A stretch of DNA of 64,000 bases from Actomonas sp051209155. Its GTDB lineage: Bacteria > Verrucomicrobiota > Verrucomicrobiia > Opitutales > Opitutaceae. Below are positions 41,625-51,360 of this stretch, one piece after another. Below the pieces are notes generated by a model. The model was not told where the DNA came from, ran no database searches, and saw only the letters and a list, made by a program, of their open reading frames with translations. The translations under genes were made by a program, and so were the position numbers. The stretch lies in the NCBI GenBank assembly GCA_051209155.1, contig JBPJGB010000002.1. One strand, given 5' to 3'. Positions within the stretch are counted from its first letter, which is position 1; the number at the start of each line of letters is the position of its first letter.

Positions 41625-44174
41625 CTACAGCCGGGTGTCCGACGGTGAACGTGGACGATCCTCGCTGAGCGCCAGCTCGATCTGATTATCGTCGGCACCG
41701 ATCCGGGCCTGGTGGCTGAAGTAGCGGTCGCTGAGGAGCTGATCGAAGGCCAGGAGTCGCTTTATCGTGGTGTCGATTACCCGGCGCAGGTTGGCGGGGG
41801 TGGCGTCGTCGTCTGGAGCTTCGCCGGAGAAATGGCGGCCGAGGTCGAGTTGTTCGAGTTCCTCGAGCAAGGACTCCAACAACTCTTCCGCTGGCGATTC
41901 TTCGGTCCGACCGGTCAGGCCGCGAATGTGGAACAGGGCGCCGTGAATCTGGGAGAGGTTGTGCAATACGCTACGCGGGGCATGCGGCTGTTGCAGGAAC
42001 AGCTTGGCGACAAAGACCGGTTGGCTGCGCGTGCGGAAGAGACGGCGGTAGGCGTCCTGTGAGCCGAGCATGCGCAGCAGGGCGGAGAGCTCGGGGTTGT
42101 CGCGGAAGAGGAGTTGGCGGTCGAGGTCGTGTTCGCGTGCGGCGTGATCGCGCGCGGCGTGCTCGGCGGCAGCGACCAGCACGTGGCGCAGGGTGCTGGC
42201 GGTGACGTGGGCGCGCTCGAGTTGCTGCCCGATCTGGAGAAAGTGCCAGCCGGCGTCGTGCAACATGGTCCGCGAGGCAGAACCGAGGCAGGCGTTGACC
42301 TCATCGAGCACGCGGGTGATCGCCTGCTTGGCTGCACTCGAACGCATCGCGCGGGCCTTTTTGGTGCGGGCGGCGGAGGGTTGCGCGGCGAGTTCGCGCA
42401 GGGTGGCGTCGAGACGGGTGAGCACGCTGCCCGCCTCGGGACTCACGTAGTCGCGGAGTTGGCGGGCGTTGTTGGCGGCGGTGGTGACGCTGTTGATGAG
42501 CGAGCTCGGGTGGGATTTGCCGAGGGTCATGCGCCAGAGCAGGTCGCTGGTGAAGGTGGCGGTGGGGCTGGTGCGCGCGTCGATCTTGAGGTCGCTGTGG
42601 CCGGTGGCTTCGAGCAGGCCGCGCCAGAGCGGCAGCCAGCGCCGCCGGTCGGCGCCGGAGATTTCCTCGAGCGCCACATCATCGAGGATGTGCAGCATGC
42701 GCGCGGTCGACTCGGCGCGTTCCAGATAGCGCCCGAGCCAGAACAGCGATTCGGCCGCGCGGGAACTGGGGACGGTGGACTCGGCGCCGGCAACGACGTT
42801 GGTCTCGTAATCGGCCAACGCGCCGGCGGTTTGTTCATCGCCGGCGAGCACGATGACATCGGCACAGGGGCCGACGCGGTCTCGCGGGTAGGGACCTTTG
42901 CCGACGTTGATGATACCGCCGGGAAGGACCGCGATGTCGGTGCCGCGGGCGAGGGTGAAGGCGCTGAAACGAAACGGCGACTGCGCCTTGGGGGCATTGG
43001 GCAGGGGCACCGACTCGAGGGTGGGTTGAGCGACCCAGGCGTGTGGGTTTTCGCGCAACATGCGGGGCAGCACATTGCCCTTGATGCGGAGTGGCGCGCG
43101 ATCGGGTTGGCCGACGCGCGGCGAGTGGGTGGGGCGCAGGTGGAGTTCGTCGGCCTGTTCGATGATGGCGTCAATCTGGTCGGTGTCGGTGCAGATGTAG
43201 GTCGGCGCGGACGGGAGGATCAGACGCTCGCCGAAATAGAAGCGGGCGAGAGCGGGCCAGTAGGCGTTGAGGGCGCGGTTCTCGGCCACGCCCGAGCCGA
43301 TGGCATTGGCGACCACAACGTTGCCGGCGCGGATGCATTGCATGAGCCCGGGAATGCCCACCGATTCGAAGTCGGTCGAAAACACGACCGGATCAATGTA
43401 GGCGTCATTGAGGCGGCGGTAGATGACATCCACGCGTTCGAGACCGGCGACGGTTTTGAAATACACGTGGTTGTCGAGGACCAGCAGGTCGTCGCCCTGC
43501 GCCATGCGCAGACCCATCTTGCGAGCGAGGAAGGAGTGCTCGGAGTAGAACGGGTAGCGGGGGCCGGCCGACAGGAACACCATCGACGGGTGCGCACGAT
43601 TGGTGGGGGCGAGGCCGCGCAACACATCGACGAGTTCGAGCGGAAAGTTGATGACCGAATGGTAGTCGGGCAGGGCGCGGTAGAAGTCGCCGATCTCCTG
43701 GGTGAGGAAGCGCCGGTTCTGCACGGCGTAACTCAGACCCACCGGCGCGTTGGTGTGGACGTCGGTGAAGTGCCAACCGACGGTGGTCTTCACCAGGTCG
43801 AAGCGGATGAGGGTAGCCGGGGCCAGGCGTTCGGGCTGGAGGCCGAGTGAGGGTCGGCGGAAGTAGGGGTCAGCCAGGGTGACTTCGGGCGGGACAACCT
43901 CGGCGTGGAGCGCGCGTTGCTCGTGGTAGAGATCGGCGAGGAACGCGTTGATGAGTCGGGCCCGTTGCCGGATGCCGGCTTCGAGCAACGTCCACTCCTC
44001 CGGCGGAATGATGAGCGGCGTGGGCTCCAATTCCCAGAAGGCGCGGTCGGCGTCGCGGTCGGTGGGGAAGAGGTCGGTCAGCCCGGCGTCCCGCACCGAC
44101 AATTTAAGCCGGTTGCGCAAGGGCCGCAGCTGGGCCTTGGACGGATGGGGGATCGATCGGGAGCGCGGAGACAC
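41625..44174 (-). CDS. Fusion of circularly permuted ATP-grasp and alpha-E proteins
   Basis: The 849-residue protein starts at GTG 44174. Residues about 1-470 match the CP-ATPgrasp (type 2) family (RFDLVKTTVGWHF, ANAIGSGVAENRAL, RFSAFTLARGTDIAVLPGG). From about 480 the alpha-E domain follows (SRAAESLFWLGRYLERAESTARML). These two are often separate neighbouring genes, together with a transglutaminase and a proteasome-like hydrolase; here they are fused and the usual partners are not adjacent. The family is thought to form peptide bonds in an unknown peptide or amide product. Confidence 0.9.
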   Translation of the reverse strand: MSPRSRSIPHPSKAQLRPLRNRLKLSVRDAGLTDLFPTDRDADRAFWELEPTPLIIPPEEWTLLEAGIRQRARLINAFLADLYHEQRALHAEVVPPEVTLADPYFRRPSLGLQPERLAPATLIRFDLVKTTVGWHFTDVHTNAPVGLSYAVQNRRFLTQEIGDFYRALPDYHSVINFPLELVDVLRGLAPTNRAHPSMVFLSAGPRYPFYSEHSFLARKMGLRMAQGDDLLVLDNHVYFKTVAGLERVDVIYRRLNDAYIDPVVFSTDFESVGIPGLMQCIRAGNVVVANAIGSGVAENRALNAYWPALARFYFGERLILPSAPTYICTDTDQIDAIIEQADELHLRPTHSPRVGQPDRAPLRIKGNVLPRMLRENPHAWVAQPTLESVPLPNAPKAQSPFRFSAFTLARGTDIAVLPGGIINVGKGPYPRDRVGPCADVIVLAGDEQTAGALADYETNVVAGAESTVPSSRAAESLFWLGRYLERAESTARMLHILDDVALEEISGADRRRWLPLWRGLLEATGHSDLKIDARTSPTATFTSDLLWRMTLGKSHPSSLINSVTTAANNARQLRDYVSPEAGSVLTRLDATLRELAAQPSAARTKKARAMRSSAAKQAITRVLDEVNACLGSASRTMLHDAGWHFLQIGQQLERAHVTASTLRHVLVAAAEHAARDHAAREHDLDRQLLFRDNPELSALLRMLGSQDAYRRLFRTRSQPVFVAKLFLQQPHAPRSVLHNLSQIHGALFHIRGLTGRTEESPAEELLESLLEELEQLDLGRHFSGEAPDDDATPANLRRVIDTTIKRLLAFDQLLSDRYFSHQARIGADDNQIELALSEDRPRSPSDTRL

Positions 44175-44256
44175 GAGGAGAGAAGCGCGGAGTAGAAGGC
44201 AGAGGCCGGTGTCGGATCAAGCGTGGTTACGCCGCGGGCGCGCGTAAAAAGAGTTT

Positions 44257-45681
44257 GTGTCTGCGGGGGCGATGCGGCGTGGTTTCGCGGTGCTTAAGGG
44301 GGTAAAGCTCTCCGTGTTGCCGGCCGTTGTTCGGGCCACCCGAGTGTTTTTCGGTGTCGGGATGATGATGTTCGGGAGTGTTGGCTTTGCCTCGGGGGTG
44401 GCGGCGAGTGAAACCGACACGCCGGATGAATCGCCCGCGGTCGCGGCTGCGTCCATCGACTGGGAGGCGGTCAAAGCGGAGTCGTTCGACTTGGTTTGGA
44501 CGACGGTGAGCGAAGGCTATTTTGATCCGGAGTTTGGCGGCGTCGATTGGGCGGGGATGCCGGCGAAGTATGCGGAGGCCTTGGCGGCGGCGGACGATGC
44601 GGCCGCGCTGCGCACGGTGCTCTCGCGACTGTTGTTGGAGATCGACCAAAGCCACTTCGCCATCATCCCGCAGGAGGCGACCGTTTTCCGGCCCGAAGAG
44701 CGGGAGCGGGTGGGCACGGTCGGTGTGCGGTCGAGTGTGGACGGGGGCATGGTGCTCGTGCAGTCGGTGGCGGAAGATTCGCCGGCCGCCGGATCGGTAA
44801 GCCCAGGCGACGCCATCATTGCCATCGATGGTCACGGGGTGGAGCCGTGGGTGGAGCAGATGAAGGCGGCGGGCGTGCTGCCGCAAAAGCGGGATCGCTT
44901 CCTGCGTGCGTGGGTGGAGTCGTGGCTGGCGGCCCCGGTGGGCACGGCGGTGCGCCTCGATCTACGCGATCCCGATGGCGCCACCCGGGAGGTCGTTCTG
45001 GAATCCGTCGCCCATGAGGGCCCGTGGGCCCAACCGATGGGAAACTTCCCCTCCCAACCTTTGGAAATTGTGGCCGAGTCGGCTCCGGCGCCGCAGACCG
45101 CCTATTTGAAATTTAACTCGTTCTCGCCGCATTTGATGGCGCAGATCCGGCGCTTTCTGAAGGACCTCGCGGCGGACCAAGGCCTGGTGCTCGACCTCCG
45201 GGGGAACCCGGGAGGCCTGACCCAGATGGCATCGGGCATCGCCGGCCTCATGTTGGACTATCCAGACTCACTCGGCGAAATGCAGCTCCGGCAAGGGCGC
45301 CTGTCGGTGCCGGTGTTTCCGCAGGCCGACGCTTTTTCCGGGCCGGTGGCGGTGCTGATCGACGGTGGGTCGGGATCGACGAGCGAAATTCTCGCGTCCG
45401 GGCTGCAAGACCTTGGTCGCGCCCGACTTTTTGGGCAGACCTCGGCCGGCGCGGCGCTGCCCTCGTCCTTCAAGCGACTTCCGACCGGCGACTTGTTTCA
45501 GTATGCCATCGCCGATTTGCGGAGGCCGAACGGCGCGGCGATCGAAGGCAATGGTGTCGAGCCCGACGAGGTGGTGGAGGCGGCGCGCCGTGATTTGCAG
45601 GCCGGACTCGATCCGGTGCGGGCGGCGGCGGAGGAGTGGATCGCCGCGCAACAGCAGGACGCTGGGGAGGTGACGCCATGA
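44257..45681 (+). CDS. S41-family serine protease with PDZ domain
   Basis: The gene begins at GTG 44257 or ATG 44272 and gives 474 residues with an N-terminal signal or anchor helix. A helical region (about 65-140) precedes a PDZ-like domain (VGVRSSVDGGMVLVQSVAED, about 155-240). The S41 core follows with LVLDLRGNPGGL and a nucleophile motif GGSGSTSEILASGLQ; the expected lysine in the GKG of CtpA-type enzymes is absent (GQTSAGAALPSS), as in IRBP/tricorn-like members. It is coupled by ATGA to the downstream LolA-like gene. The likely role is periplasmic proteolysis. Confidence 0.85.
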   Translation: MSAGAMRRGFAVLKGVKLSVLPAVVRATRVFFGVGMMMFGSVGFASGVAASETDTPDESPAVAAASIDWEAVKAESFDLVWTTVSEGYFDPEFGGVDWAGMPAKYAEALAAADDAAALRTVLSRLLLEIDQSHFAIIPQEATVFRPEERERVGTVGVRSSVDGGMVLVQSVAEDSPAAGSVSPGDAIIAIDGHGVEPWVEQMKAAGVLPQKRDRFLRAWVESWLAAPVGTAVRLDLRDPDGATREVVLESVAHEGPWAQPMGNFPSQPLEIVAESAPAPQTAYLKFNSFSPHLMAQIRRFLKDLAADQGLVLDLRGNPGGLTQMASGIAGLMLDYPDSLGEMQLRQGRLSVPVFPQADAFSGPVAVLIDGGSGSTSEILASGLQDLGRARLFGQTSAGAALPSSFKRLPTGDLFQYAIADLRRPNGAAIEGNGVEPDEVVEAARRDLQAGLDPVRAAAEEWIAAQQQDAGEVTP

Positions 45682-47168
45682 TTTTTTGGCAATGCCGCGC
45701 TAGGAAATGGAGGCGGCAGGTTAGCTGGGCGATCGGCTTGGCGCTGCTGTGCCTTGTCGCGCAGACGGGCGTAGCTGAGGATGAGGAAGAGGATCGGTCC
45801 GAAGAGTTTGCCCGGTCGTTGCTCAAACGGTGGCTGTGGGAGTCGGGCGGGGCGAAAAAGATCCAAGATGTGCCAGCCATCCGCATGGAGGGCAAAGTGT
45901 CCACGCCGGCGTTCTCGATTCCGATGGTGCAGCTCGCGTCACGCGCGGGACATTTTTTGCAGGAGCTTAGCTACCAAAACGGAATGCATTTCCGGGAAGT
46001 CGTGACTCCGGATCGGGCGTGGTTTGAGCACAGTTTTTTGGGCGTGGGAGTAATGAGGCAGACGGAGGCGGCGGAACGGGTTCGTTGGCTGGGGCCTTGG
46101 CTCGCGCTGGATTGGGAGCACTGGTATCGCTCGGTGCGCAAACTGAAGGATCAGCAGTTTGAAGGGCGCTTCAGCAATGTCGCGGAGCTCGAGCTCGTGG
46201 GCGGCGGCAGCGAGCGGTGGTATTTGGATTTTGCCGACGGGATGTTGCACACCGTCGTGCGGCCCGCCGACCTTGATCGACCGCTGTCGGCCATGCGGAT
46301 CGACGCGTGGCGAGAGCTGAACGGCTTCGCGCTGCCCCGAAAAATCACCCGTTTCGATTCCGGTTTTGAACTGGCGATCGAGCGGGACGAGTTCACCGCC
46401 TTGGACGAGGTGCCTCAGGAGCTGTTTCGCCTCGATGAATCGAAGTGGGAGGATGCGACGATGGTCGAAGCCTTGTTGGCCCGTTATCATGAAACGATTG
46501 GGGGCGACACGATGCTGCGCACGCTGCGTTCTCGCGTGATCCGCCAGACTTTGAATGTGCTCTCCAGTGGGGTGGTGGTCCGAATGATTTCCTACCGCAA
46601 GATTCCCAACCTCTCACTCGATGTGAAACACGTGGAAGGTATCGGGACCACCTGGAGTGGCTTCAACGGAAAGCAGGCCTGGGAGTTCAGCGAGATCACC
46701 GGCTTCCGTTTGTTGGAGGGCGCGGAACTTCAGCAAACCATGATCGAGGCGGACATGTTCAGCGCCGCCCGAATGCGAGACCAGTTCCGGCTCGTGAGTG
46801 AGCTTCGACGGGCCGAGTCGACTGATGGGGTTCACCATATTGCCCGTCTTTCCTCGTTCTCCGCGCCTGGCGGCGAGTTTCACTTCAACGCTGAAACAGG
46901 TTTCATCGACAAGGTAATTTCAGGCGTGGTGGCGCCGGGTGGAGGCGTCCTTCAAGTCGAAGTGGCGCTGCAGGATTTTAGGGAGTTTGACGGAGTATGG
47001 ATACCCACCCGGGTGCACACGACCAACCCTGCGATAGAAACCGTATCGGAGGTGCTCTCGGTTGAACACAACGTGGACTTGCCGGATGAGCTGTTCGCGC
47101 CGCGACCGGAAGGGGTCGACTATTTTGAGGAATACTCTCGGTGGGAGGACGAGGAAACGGTGCCGTAG
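45678..47168 (+). CDS. Exported protein with two LolA-like repeats
   Basis: ATG 45678 overlaps the S41 stop and gives 496 residues with a signal peptide (about 1-33, cleaved near GVA). The mature part is two similar beta-rich segments. The second starts ARYHETIGGDTMLRTLRSRVIRQTLNV, typical of LolA/LppX-like outer-membrane lipoprotein carriers. No lipobox is visible. Pairing with an S41 protease suggests envelope or lipoprotein quality control. Family assignment is by pattern only. Confidence 0.6.
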   Translation: MIFWQCRARKWRRQVSWAIGLALLCLVAQTGVAEDEEEDRSEEFARSLLKRWLWESGGAKKIQDVPAIRMEGKVSTPAFSIPMVQLASRAGHFLQELSYQNGMHFREVVTPDRAWFEHSFLGVGVMRQTEAAERVRWLGPWLALDWEHWYRSVRKLKDQQFEGRFSNVAELELVGGGSERWYLDFADGMLHTVVRPADLDRPLSAMRIDAWRELNGFALPRKITRFDSGFELAIERDEFTALDEVPQELFRLDESKWEDATMVEALLARYHETIGGDTMLRTLRSRVIRQTLNVLSSGVVVRMISYRKIPNLSLDVKHVEGIGTTWSGFNGKQAWEFSEITGFRLLEGAELQQTMIEADMFSAARMRDQFRLVSELRRAESTDGVHHIARLSSFSAPGGEFHFNAETGFIDKVISGVVAPGGGVLQVEVALQDFREFDGVWIPTRVHTTNPAIETVSEVLSVEHNVDLPDELFAPRPEGVDYFEEYSRWEDEETVP

Positions 47169-47225
47169 GTCGGCTATTAGTCGGGCGGTTTATCCGCCCA
47201 TCTCCACTGTTGCCATAGGGCGGGA

Positions 47226-48845
47226 ATGGCGAAGGATCAGCGGTTTCCCGATATGTTTAAGAAGATCCTTTCGGTGCTGCGCGGCAAGAAGGCCGACGCG
47301 TCCGACGCACCGGCGGCCAAACAGGCCCAACCCAAATCCAATTCTAACAAACCCTCCGGCGAGCGCCCTGCGCGCCCGTCCGGCGAGGGCTCGGACCGTG
47401 GTGACAAGAAGCGCCGTTCGCGGGGCGAAGGCCGCGGTGGTCGCGGTGAGCGCAAAGAACGTGGCCCCCGCAGCGACAAACCGCGTGGCGAAGGTGGCCG
47501 GGGCCGCGGTGGTCGGGGCCGGGACCGCGGTGATCGTGGCGACCGCGGTGGTCGCGGTGGCCGGGAGCGCCAGCGCCCGGAGCGCGATGACTTTGAGCAT
47601 CCGCGCAGCGAGCCGATCAAGCCGGTCACGCCGATCGACATCCCGCCGCAGGACACGGAGTTCTCCCAGCTCGGCCTCAACGATGCGCTGGCCTACTCGG
47701 TCGCCGAAAAAGGTTACACCTCGCCGACCCCGATCCAGGCCCAGGCCATCCCGCAGGTGCTGGCCGGTCGCGATGTGATCGGCTCGGCCCAGACCGGCAC
47801 CGGCAAGACGGCGGCCTTCGCCCTGCCGATTCTGCAGCGCCTTGGCGCCCACGGCAAGATGCGCTGCCTGGTGCTCGAACCGACGCGCGAACTCGCGCTG
47901 CAGGTCGAGGAAGCTTTCCAGATGTATTCCAAATACACCGACCTCACCACGACGATCGTGTATGGCGGTGTTGGATACGGCAAACAGCGCGAGGACCTGA
48001 AGCGCGGTGTCGATGTCTGCGCGGCGACGCCGGGCCGCTTGCTCGATTTGCTCGAGGACGGTTCCACCCACCTCAATGACATCGAGATCGTGGTGCTCGA
48101 CGAGGTCGACCGCATGCTCGACATGGGCTTTCTGCCCGACGTGCGCCGCATCGTTGAAAAGTGCCCGCGCGCGCGCCAAACCCTGTTCTTCACCGCGACC
48201 CTGCCGCCCGAAATCGCCTCGCTGGCGGACTGGGCGCTGACCGATCCGATCGAGGTCAAGATCGGCATGCAGCGCAAGCCGGCCGAGACGGTGTCCCATG
48301 CCTTTTACCCAGTGGTTGCCTCCCAGAAGTTCAGCCTGCTGCAGCAGCTCATGGAACGCACCGAGTTCAAGAGCGTGATCGTTTTCACCCGCACCCGCAT
48401 GGGCGCGGACCGCATCGCCCGCCAGCTCAAGAAAGAGAACCACACCGTCGGTGTGCTGCACTCCGACCGCAGTCAGCGGGAACGCGTCGAGGCCCTGCAA
48501 GGTTTCAAGTCGGGCACCTTCGAAGTGCTCGTCGCGACGGACATTGCCGCCCGCGGCTTGGACATCGCGGGCGTGTCGCACGTGATCAATTACGACGTGC
48601 CGGAGAATCCGGAGGACTACGTGCACCGCATCGGCCGCACCGGTCGCGCCCAGACCAGCGGCGACGCCTTCACCCTCGTGACCGAGGACGACGTCCGCTA
48701 CGCGCGTTCGATCGAGCGGTTCATCGGTGCCGAAGTGGAGCGCAAGCGCCTCGAAGACTTCGACTACATTTACTCCGCGCTGTTTGATCCCAACTCGCAG
48801 CAGGCCGCCGCCCCGGCGGTCCGCAAGTCGCGCTTGCGGCGCTAA
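47226..48845 (+). CDS. DEAD-box ATP-dependent RNA helicase (RhlE-like)
   Basis: The 539-residue protein starts at ATG 47226 or 47253 (MFKKILSVLRGKK). An Arg/Gly-rich low-complexity N-terminus (to about residue 120) precedes the DEAD core: Q motif SPTPIQAQAIPQ, Walker A AQTGTGKT, DEVD (VVLDEVDRML), SAT-like FFTATLPPE and HRIGRTGRA. The RGG-rich part probably binds RNA; many such proteins have it at the C-terminus rather than, as here, at the front. A strong bidirectional terminator follows. Likely roles are RNA turnover or ribosome assembly. Confidence 0.9.
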   Translation: MAKDQRFPDMFKKILSVLRGKKADASDAPAAKQAQPKSNSNKPSGERPARPSGEGSDRGDKKRRSRGEGRGGRGERKERGPRSDKPRGEGGRGRGGRGRDRGDRGDRGGRGGRERQRPERDDFEHPRSEPIKPVTPIDIPPQDTEFSQLGLNDALAYSVAEKGYTSPTPIQAQAIPQVLAGRDVIGSAQTGTGKTAAFALPILQRLGAHGKMRCLVLEPTRELALQVEEAFQMYSKYTDLTTTIVYGGVGYGKQREDLKRGVDVCAATPGRLLDLLEDGSTHLNDIEIVVLDEVDRMLDMGFLPDVRRIVEKCPRARQTLFFTATLPPEIASLADWALTDPIEVKIGMQRKPAETVSHAFYPVVASQKFSLLQQLMERTEFKSVIVFTRTRMGADRIARQLKKENHTVGVLHSDRSQRERVEALQGFKSGTFEVLVATDIAARGLDIAGVSHVINYDVPENPEDYVHRIGRTGRAQTSGDAFTLVTEDDVRYARSIERFIGAEVERKRLEDFDYIYSALFDPNSQQAAAPAVRKSRLRR

Positions 48846-48846
48846 G

Positions 48847-48880
48847 AAAAAACCGGACGCCGCGAAGCGTCCGGTTTTTT
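48847..48880. terminator. Bidirectional Rho-independent terminator between convergent genes
   Basis: The stem CCGGACGC (48853-48860) with GCGTCCGG (48867-48874) is extended by six A and six T residues on the two sides, giving a T tract in both directions. It serves the helicase gene and the minus-strand dehydrogenase gene that ends at 48907. Confidence 0.9.
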
Positions 48881-48906
48881 GTTTTTCTGAAGATGGGGTT
48901 GGCCGA

Positions 48907-50076
48907 TCAGATCTTCGGGAACTTGGTCCACTTGGCGCCTTTGGCGGAGCTCTTCACGACGGTTTCGATGAAGAGCATGCCGGCGATGCCATCGTCGACC
49001 GTCGGGAAGTCGTAACCCTTCTTCGGCGGCTTGCGGCCGGAAACGGCGTCGGCGATCGCGGTGGCGGCAGCGAGGTAGACATTGGCGAATGCCTCGATGA
49101 AGCCCTCCGGGTGGGCGAAGGGGGTGCGGGTGGCGCCTTGGGCGGCGGCGCCGAGGTAGCTGTTGCCCCGGCGGTAAACCTGGGGCGGGGCGTCGGCGCG
49201 TTTGAAGACGAGTTCGTTGGGATCCTCCTGGTGCCACTCAAGGCCGCCCTTGGTGCCGTAGACGCGAATGTTGAGGTTGTTTTCGTCGCCGTTGGAGATC
49301 TGCGAGGCGAAGAGAATGCCCTTGGCGCCGCCGGCGAAACGGACGAGGCAGTTGCCGTCATCGTCGAGAGGGCGGCCCGGGATGAAGGTGGAGAGCTCGG
49401 CGCAAATCTCGTCGACCTCGAGGCCGGTGATGTAGCGCGCGAGGTTGTGGGCGTGGGTGCCGATGTCGCCCATGCAGTTGGAGACGCCGGCGGTGGACGG
49501 ATCCATGCGCCAGTTGGAGATGGCGCCGTCGCCCTTTTCTTCGAGCGCGGTGATGGCGTAACCCTGCGGGTATTCGACGACGATCTTCAGGATTTTGCCG
49601 AGTTTGCCGCTGGCGACCCAGTCGCGGGCCTCCTTGACCATGGGGTAGCCGGTGTAGTTGTGGGTGAGGGCGAAGACGCAGCCGGTCTTCTCGATGATCT
49701 TCTTGAGTTCGCGGCCTTCCTTGACGGTGAAGCAGAGCGGCTTGTCGCAGACGACGTGGATGCCGGCTTCGAGAAAAGTCTTCGCCACCGCGAAGTGGGT
49801 GTTGTTGCGCGTGACGATCGAGACGAAGTCGATGCGTTGGTCGGCGGGCAAGGCGGCTTCCGCGGCAGCCATCTCGGCGTAGCTGGCGTAGACACGGGCC
49901 GGGTCGAGGTGGAAGTCCTGGCCGGAGAGTTTGGATTTTTTGGGGTCGGAGGAGAAGCAACCGGCGACGAGCTCAATCTTGCCGTCGAGGTTGGCGGCCA
50001 TGCGGTGCACAGCGCCGATGAAGGCACCACGGCCACCGCCGACCATGCCCATGCGGAGTTTACGGTTTAGTTTCAT
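48907..50076 (-). CDS. Gfo/Idh/MocA-family oxidoreductase
   Basis: The 389-residue protein starts LRMGMVGGGRGAFIGAVHRM (NAD-binding loop) and has VVCDKPLCFT as the catalytic lysine motif, with the substrate-domain GDIGTHAHNLARYI. It is a different subgroup from the 39712 enzyme, being longer and having a glycine-rich start GGGRGAF. The next upstream gene on the strand is another Gfo/Idh/MocA enzyme, then an isomerase, which suggests a sugar-acid or keto-sugar catabolic operon with repeats in the gaps. Confidence 0.9.
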   Translation of the reverse strand: MKLNRKLRMGMVGGGRGAFIGAVHRMAANLDGKIELVAGCFSSDPKKSKLSGQDFHLDPARVYASYAEMAAAEAALPADQRIDFVSIVTRNNTHFAVAKTFLEAGIHVVCDKPLCFTVKEGRELKKIIEKTGCVFALTHNYTGYPMVKEARDWVASGKLGKILKIVVEYPQGYAITALEEKGDGAISNWRMDPSTAGVSNCMGDIGTHAHNLARYITGLEVDEICAELSTFIPGRPLDDDGNCLVRFAGGAKGILFASQISNGDENNLNIRVYGTKGGLEWHQEDPNELVFKRADAPPQVYRRGNSYLGAAAQGATRTPFAHPEGFIEAFANVYLAAATAIADAVSGRKPPKKGYDFPTVDDGIAGMLFIETVVKSSAKGAKWTKFPKI

Positions 50077-50120
50077 AGTTCGGGGAAGGAGGAGAGGAGG
50101 GACTGAGAGGCAGGGCGTTT

Positions 50121-50231
50121 TTTACCACGGATGGACACGGATGGCTTCGCTACCGCTACGCGATGAAACGCGAGGCGGAGTCGGCGCAGGTAGACCTGCC
50201 TCCGTGTTTATCTGTGTCCATCTGTGGTAAG
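50121..50231. repeat. Palindromic repeat family B, complete copy
   Basis: The left arm taccacggatggacacggat (50123-50142) and the right arm (50210-50229) are inverted copies of 20 bases with two mismatches. Between them lies a small hairpin around gcaggtagacctgc. The element occupies the gap between the two dehydrogenase genes. Confidence 0.85.
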
Positions 50232-50239
50232 AAAATGAC

Positions 50240-51322
50240 TCAGAGGGCGACGGGTTGACCGGTGGCGGCGGAGGCGTAGGCGCCGTCGATGATCTTCATG
50301 AGCGAGAGGGCCTCGGCCGGAGTGTTGAGCGGGGCTTCCTCGCCGGAAATCGTTTTTACGAAGTTGGCGGCGGAGCGTTCGCGGCCCATGGTCTCATCGC
50401 TGGCCACCTTGACGGTGCGGTTCACCTGCACGCCGTTTTCGGTGGTGTAGAGATGGCAGTCGTCGACGGAAGTTTCATCGAGACCATCAACGCCGAAGAG
50501 GCGACGGATCATGCCGCCGGCCTTGGAGCCCTGGAAGGTGCAGGAACACTCCTCGCGCTCGTTCATCTCGGCCCACGAGATTTGGAAGCCGAGGGATTGG
50601 CCGGTCTTGAAGGTAATGAAGCCGTGGGCGGCGGCCTCGACATCGTTGACGCCCTGGGCGTTGTCGGGAATGCCCCACGGGCCCTTGAAGGCTTTGTCGT
50701 CGATGTGGTCGTTGTAAGTGCGGGCGAGGATGTGGGCCGGTTCCGGGTAGCCCATGAAGTGCAGACCGAGGTCGATCATGTGCACCAGGTCGATGAGCGG
50801 ACCGCCGCCGGCGAGGGCCTTGTTGGTGAACCAACCGCCGAAGCCGGGAATGCCGGCGCGGCGGATCCATTTGGCCTGGCAGGAGTTGATCGTGCCGATG
50901 GAACCGTCGTCCAGGTAGCCGCGCATGGCGTAACTCTCGGGCCGGGCGCGGTTGTTGAAGTTGAACATGAGTGTCTTGCCGGCCGCGTCGGCGGCGGCCT
51001 TGAGCTCACTCATCTCGGCGGCGTTCATGGCCGGTGGTTTTTCGCAGAACACGTTCTTGCCGGCCTGGAGCGCCTGGAGCGACAAGGGGGCGTGGAACTT
51101 GTTGGGCACGATCACCGACACGCCGTCGAGCTCGGGCAGCGCGGTGAACATCTCGGCGATGTCGCCGAAGGTTTTTTCGATGCCAAACTTGGCCGCGGTG
51201 CGATCCGCGGCGGCCTTGTTGACGTCGGCCATGGCGATGACCTCCGCACCAGCTGCGCGAAATCCGTTGATGTGATAGCCGGCCATGCCGCCGGCGCCGA
51301 TGATGGCGAGTTTTTTGCTCAT
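50240..51322 (-). CDS. Gfo/Idh/MocA-family oxidoreductase
   Basis: ATG 51322 gives 360 residues; longer upstream frames lack family sequence. Start KLAIIGAGGMAGYHINGFRA, catalytic-lysine motif FCEKPPAMN and IDLVHMIDLGLHFMGY mark the family. It lies downstream of the TIM-barrel isomerase (169-base gap holding a half repeat) and upstream of the other dehydrogenase. The substrate is unknown; a 3-keto-glycoside or inositol route is typical of such clusters. Confidence 0.9.
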   Translation of the reverse strand: MSKKLAIIGAGGMAGYHINGFRAAGAEVIAMADVNKAAADRTAAKFGIEKTFGDIAEMFTALPELDGVSVIVPNKFHAPLSLQALQAGKNVFCEKPPAMNAAEMSELKAAADAAGKTLMFNFNNRARPESYAMRGYLDDGSIGTINSCQAKWIRRAGIPGFGGWFTNKALAGGGPLIDLVHMIDLGLHFMGYPEPAHILARTYNDHIDDKAFKGPWGIPDNAQGVNDVEAAAHGFITFKTGQSLGFQISWAEMNEREECSCTFQGSKAGGMIRRLFGVDGLDETSVDDCHLYTTENGVQVNRTVKVASDETMGRERSAANFVKTISGEEAPLNTPAEALSLMKIIDGAYASAATGQPVAL

Positions 51323-51360
51323 GAAAGAAGGATGAGGCTGAGGGGCAGGAATGGTTTTTT

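Noticed and set aside
44257..45681. Loss of the S41 catalytic lysine as a sign of inactivity
   Set aside because: IRBP/tricorn-like S41 members naturally lack the CtpA lysine, so this is not evidence of a dead enzyme.
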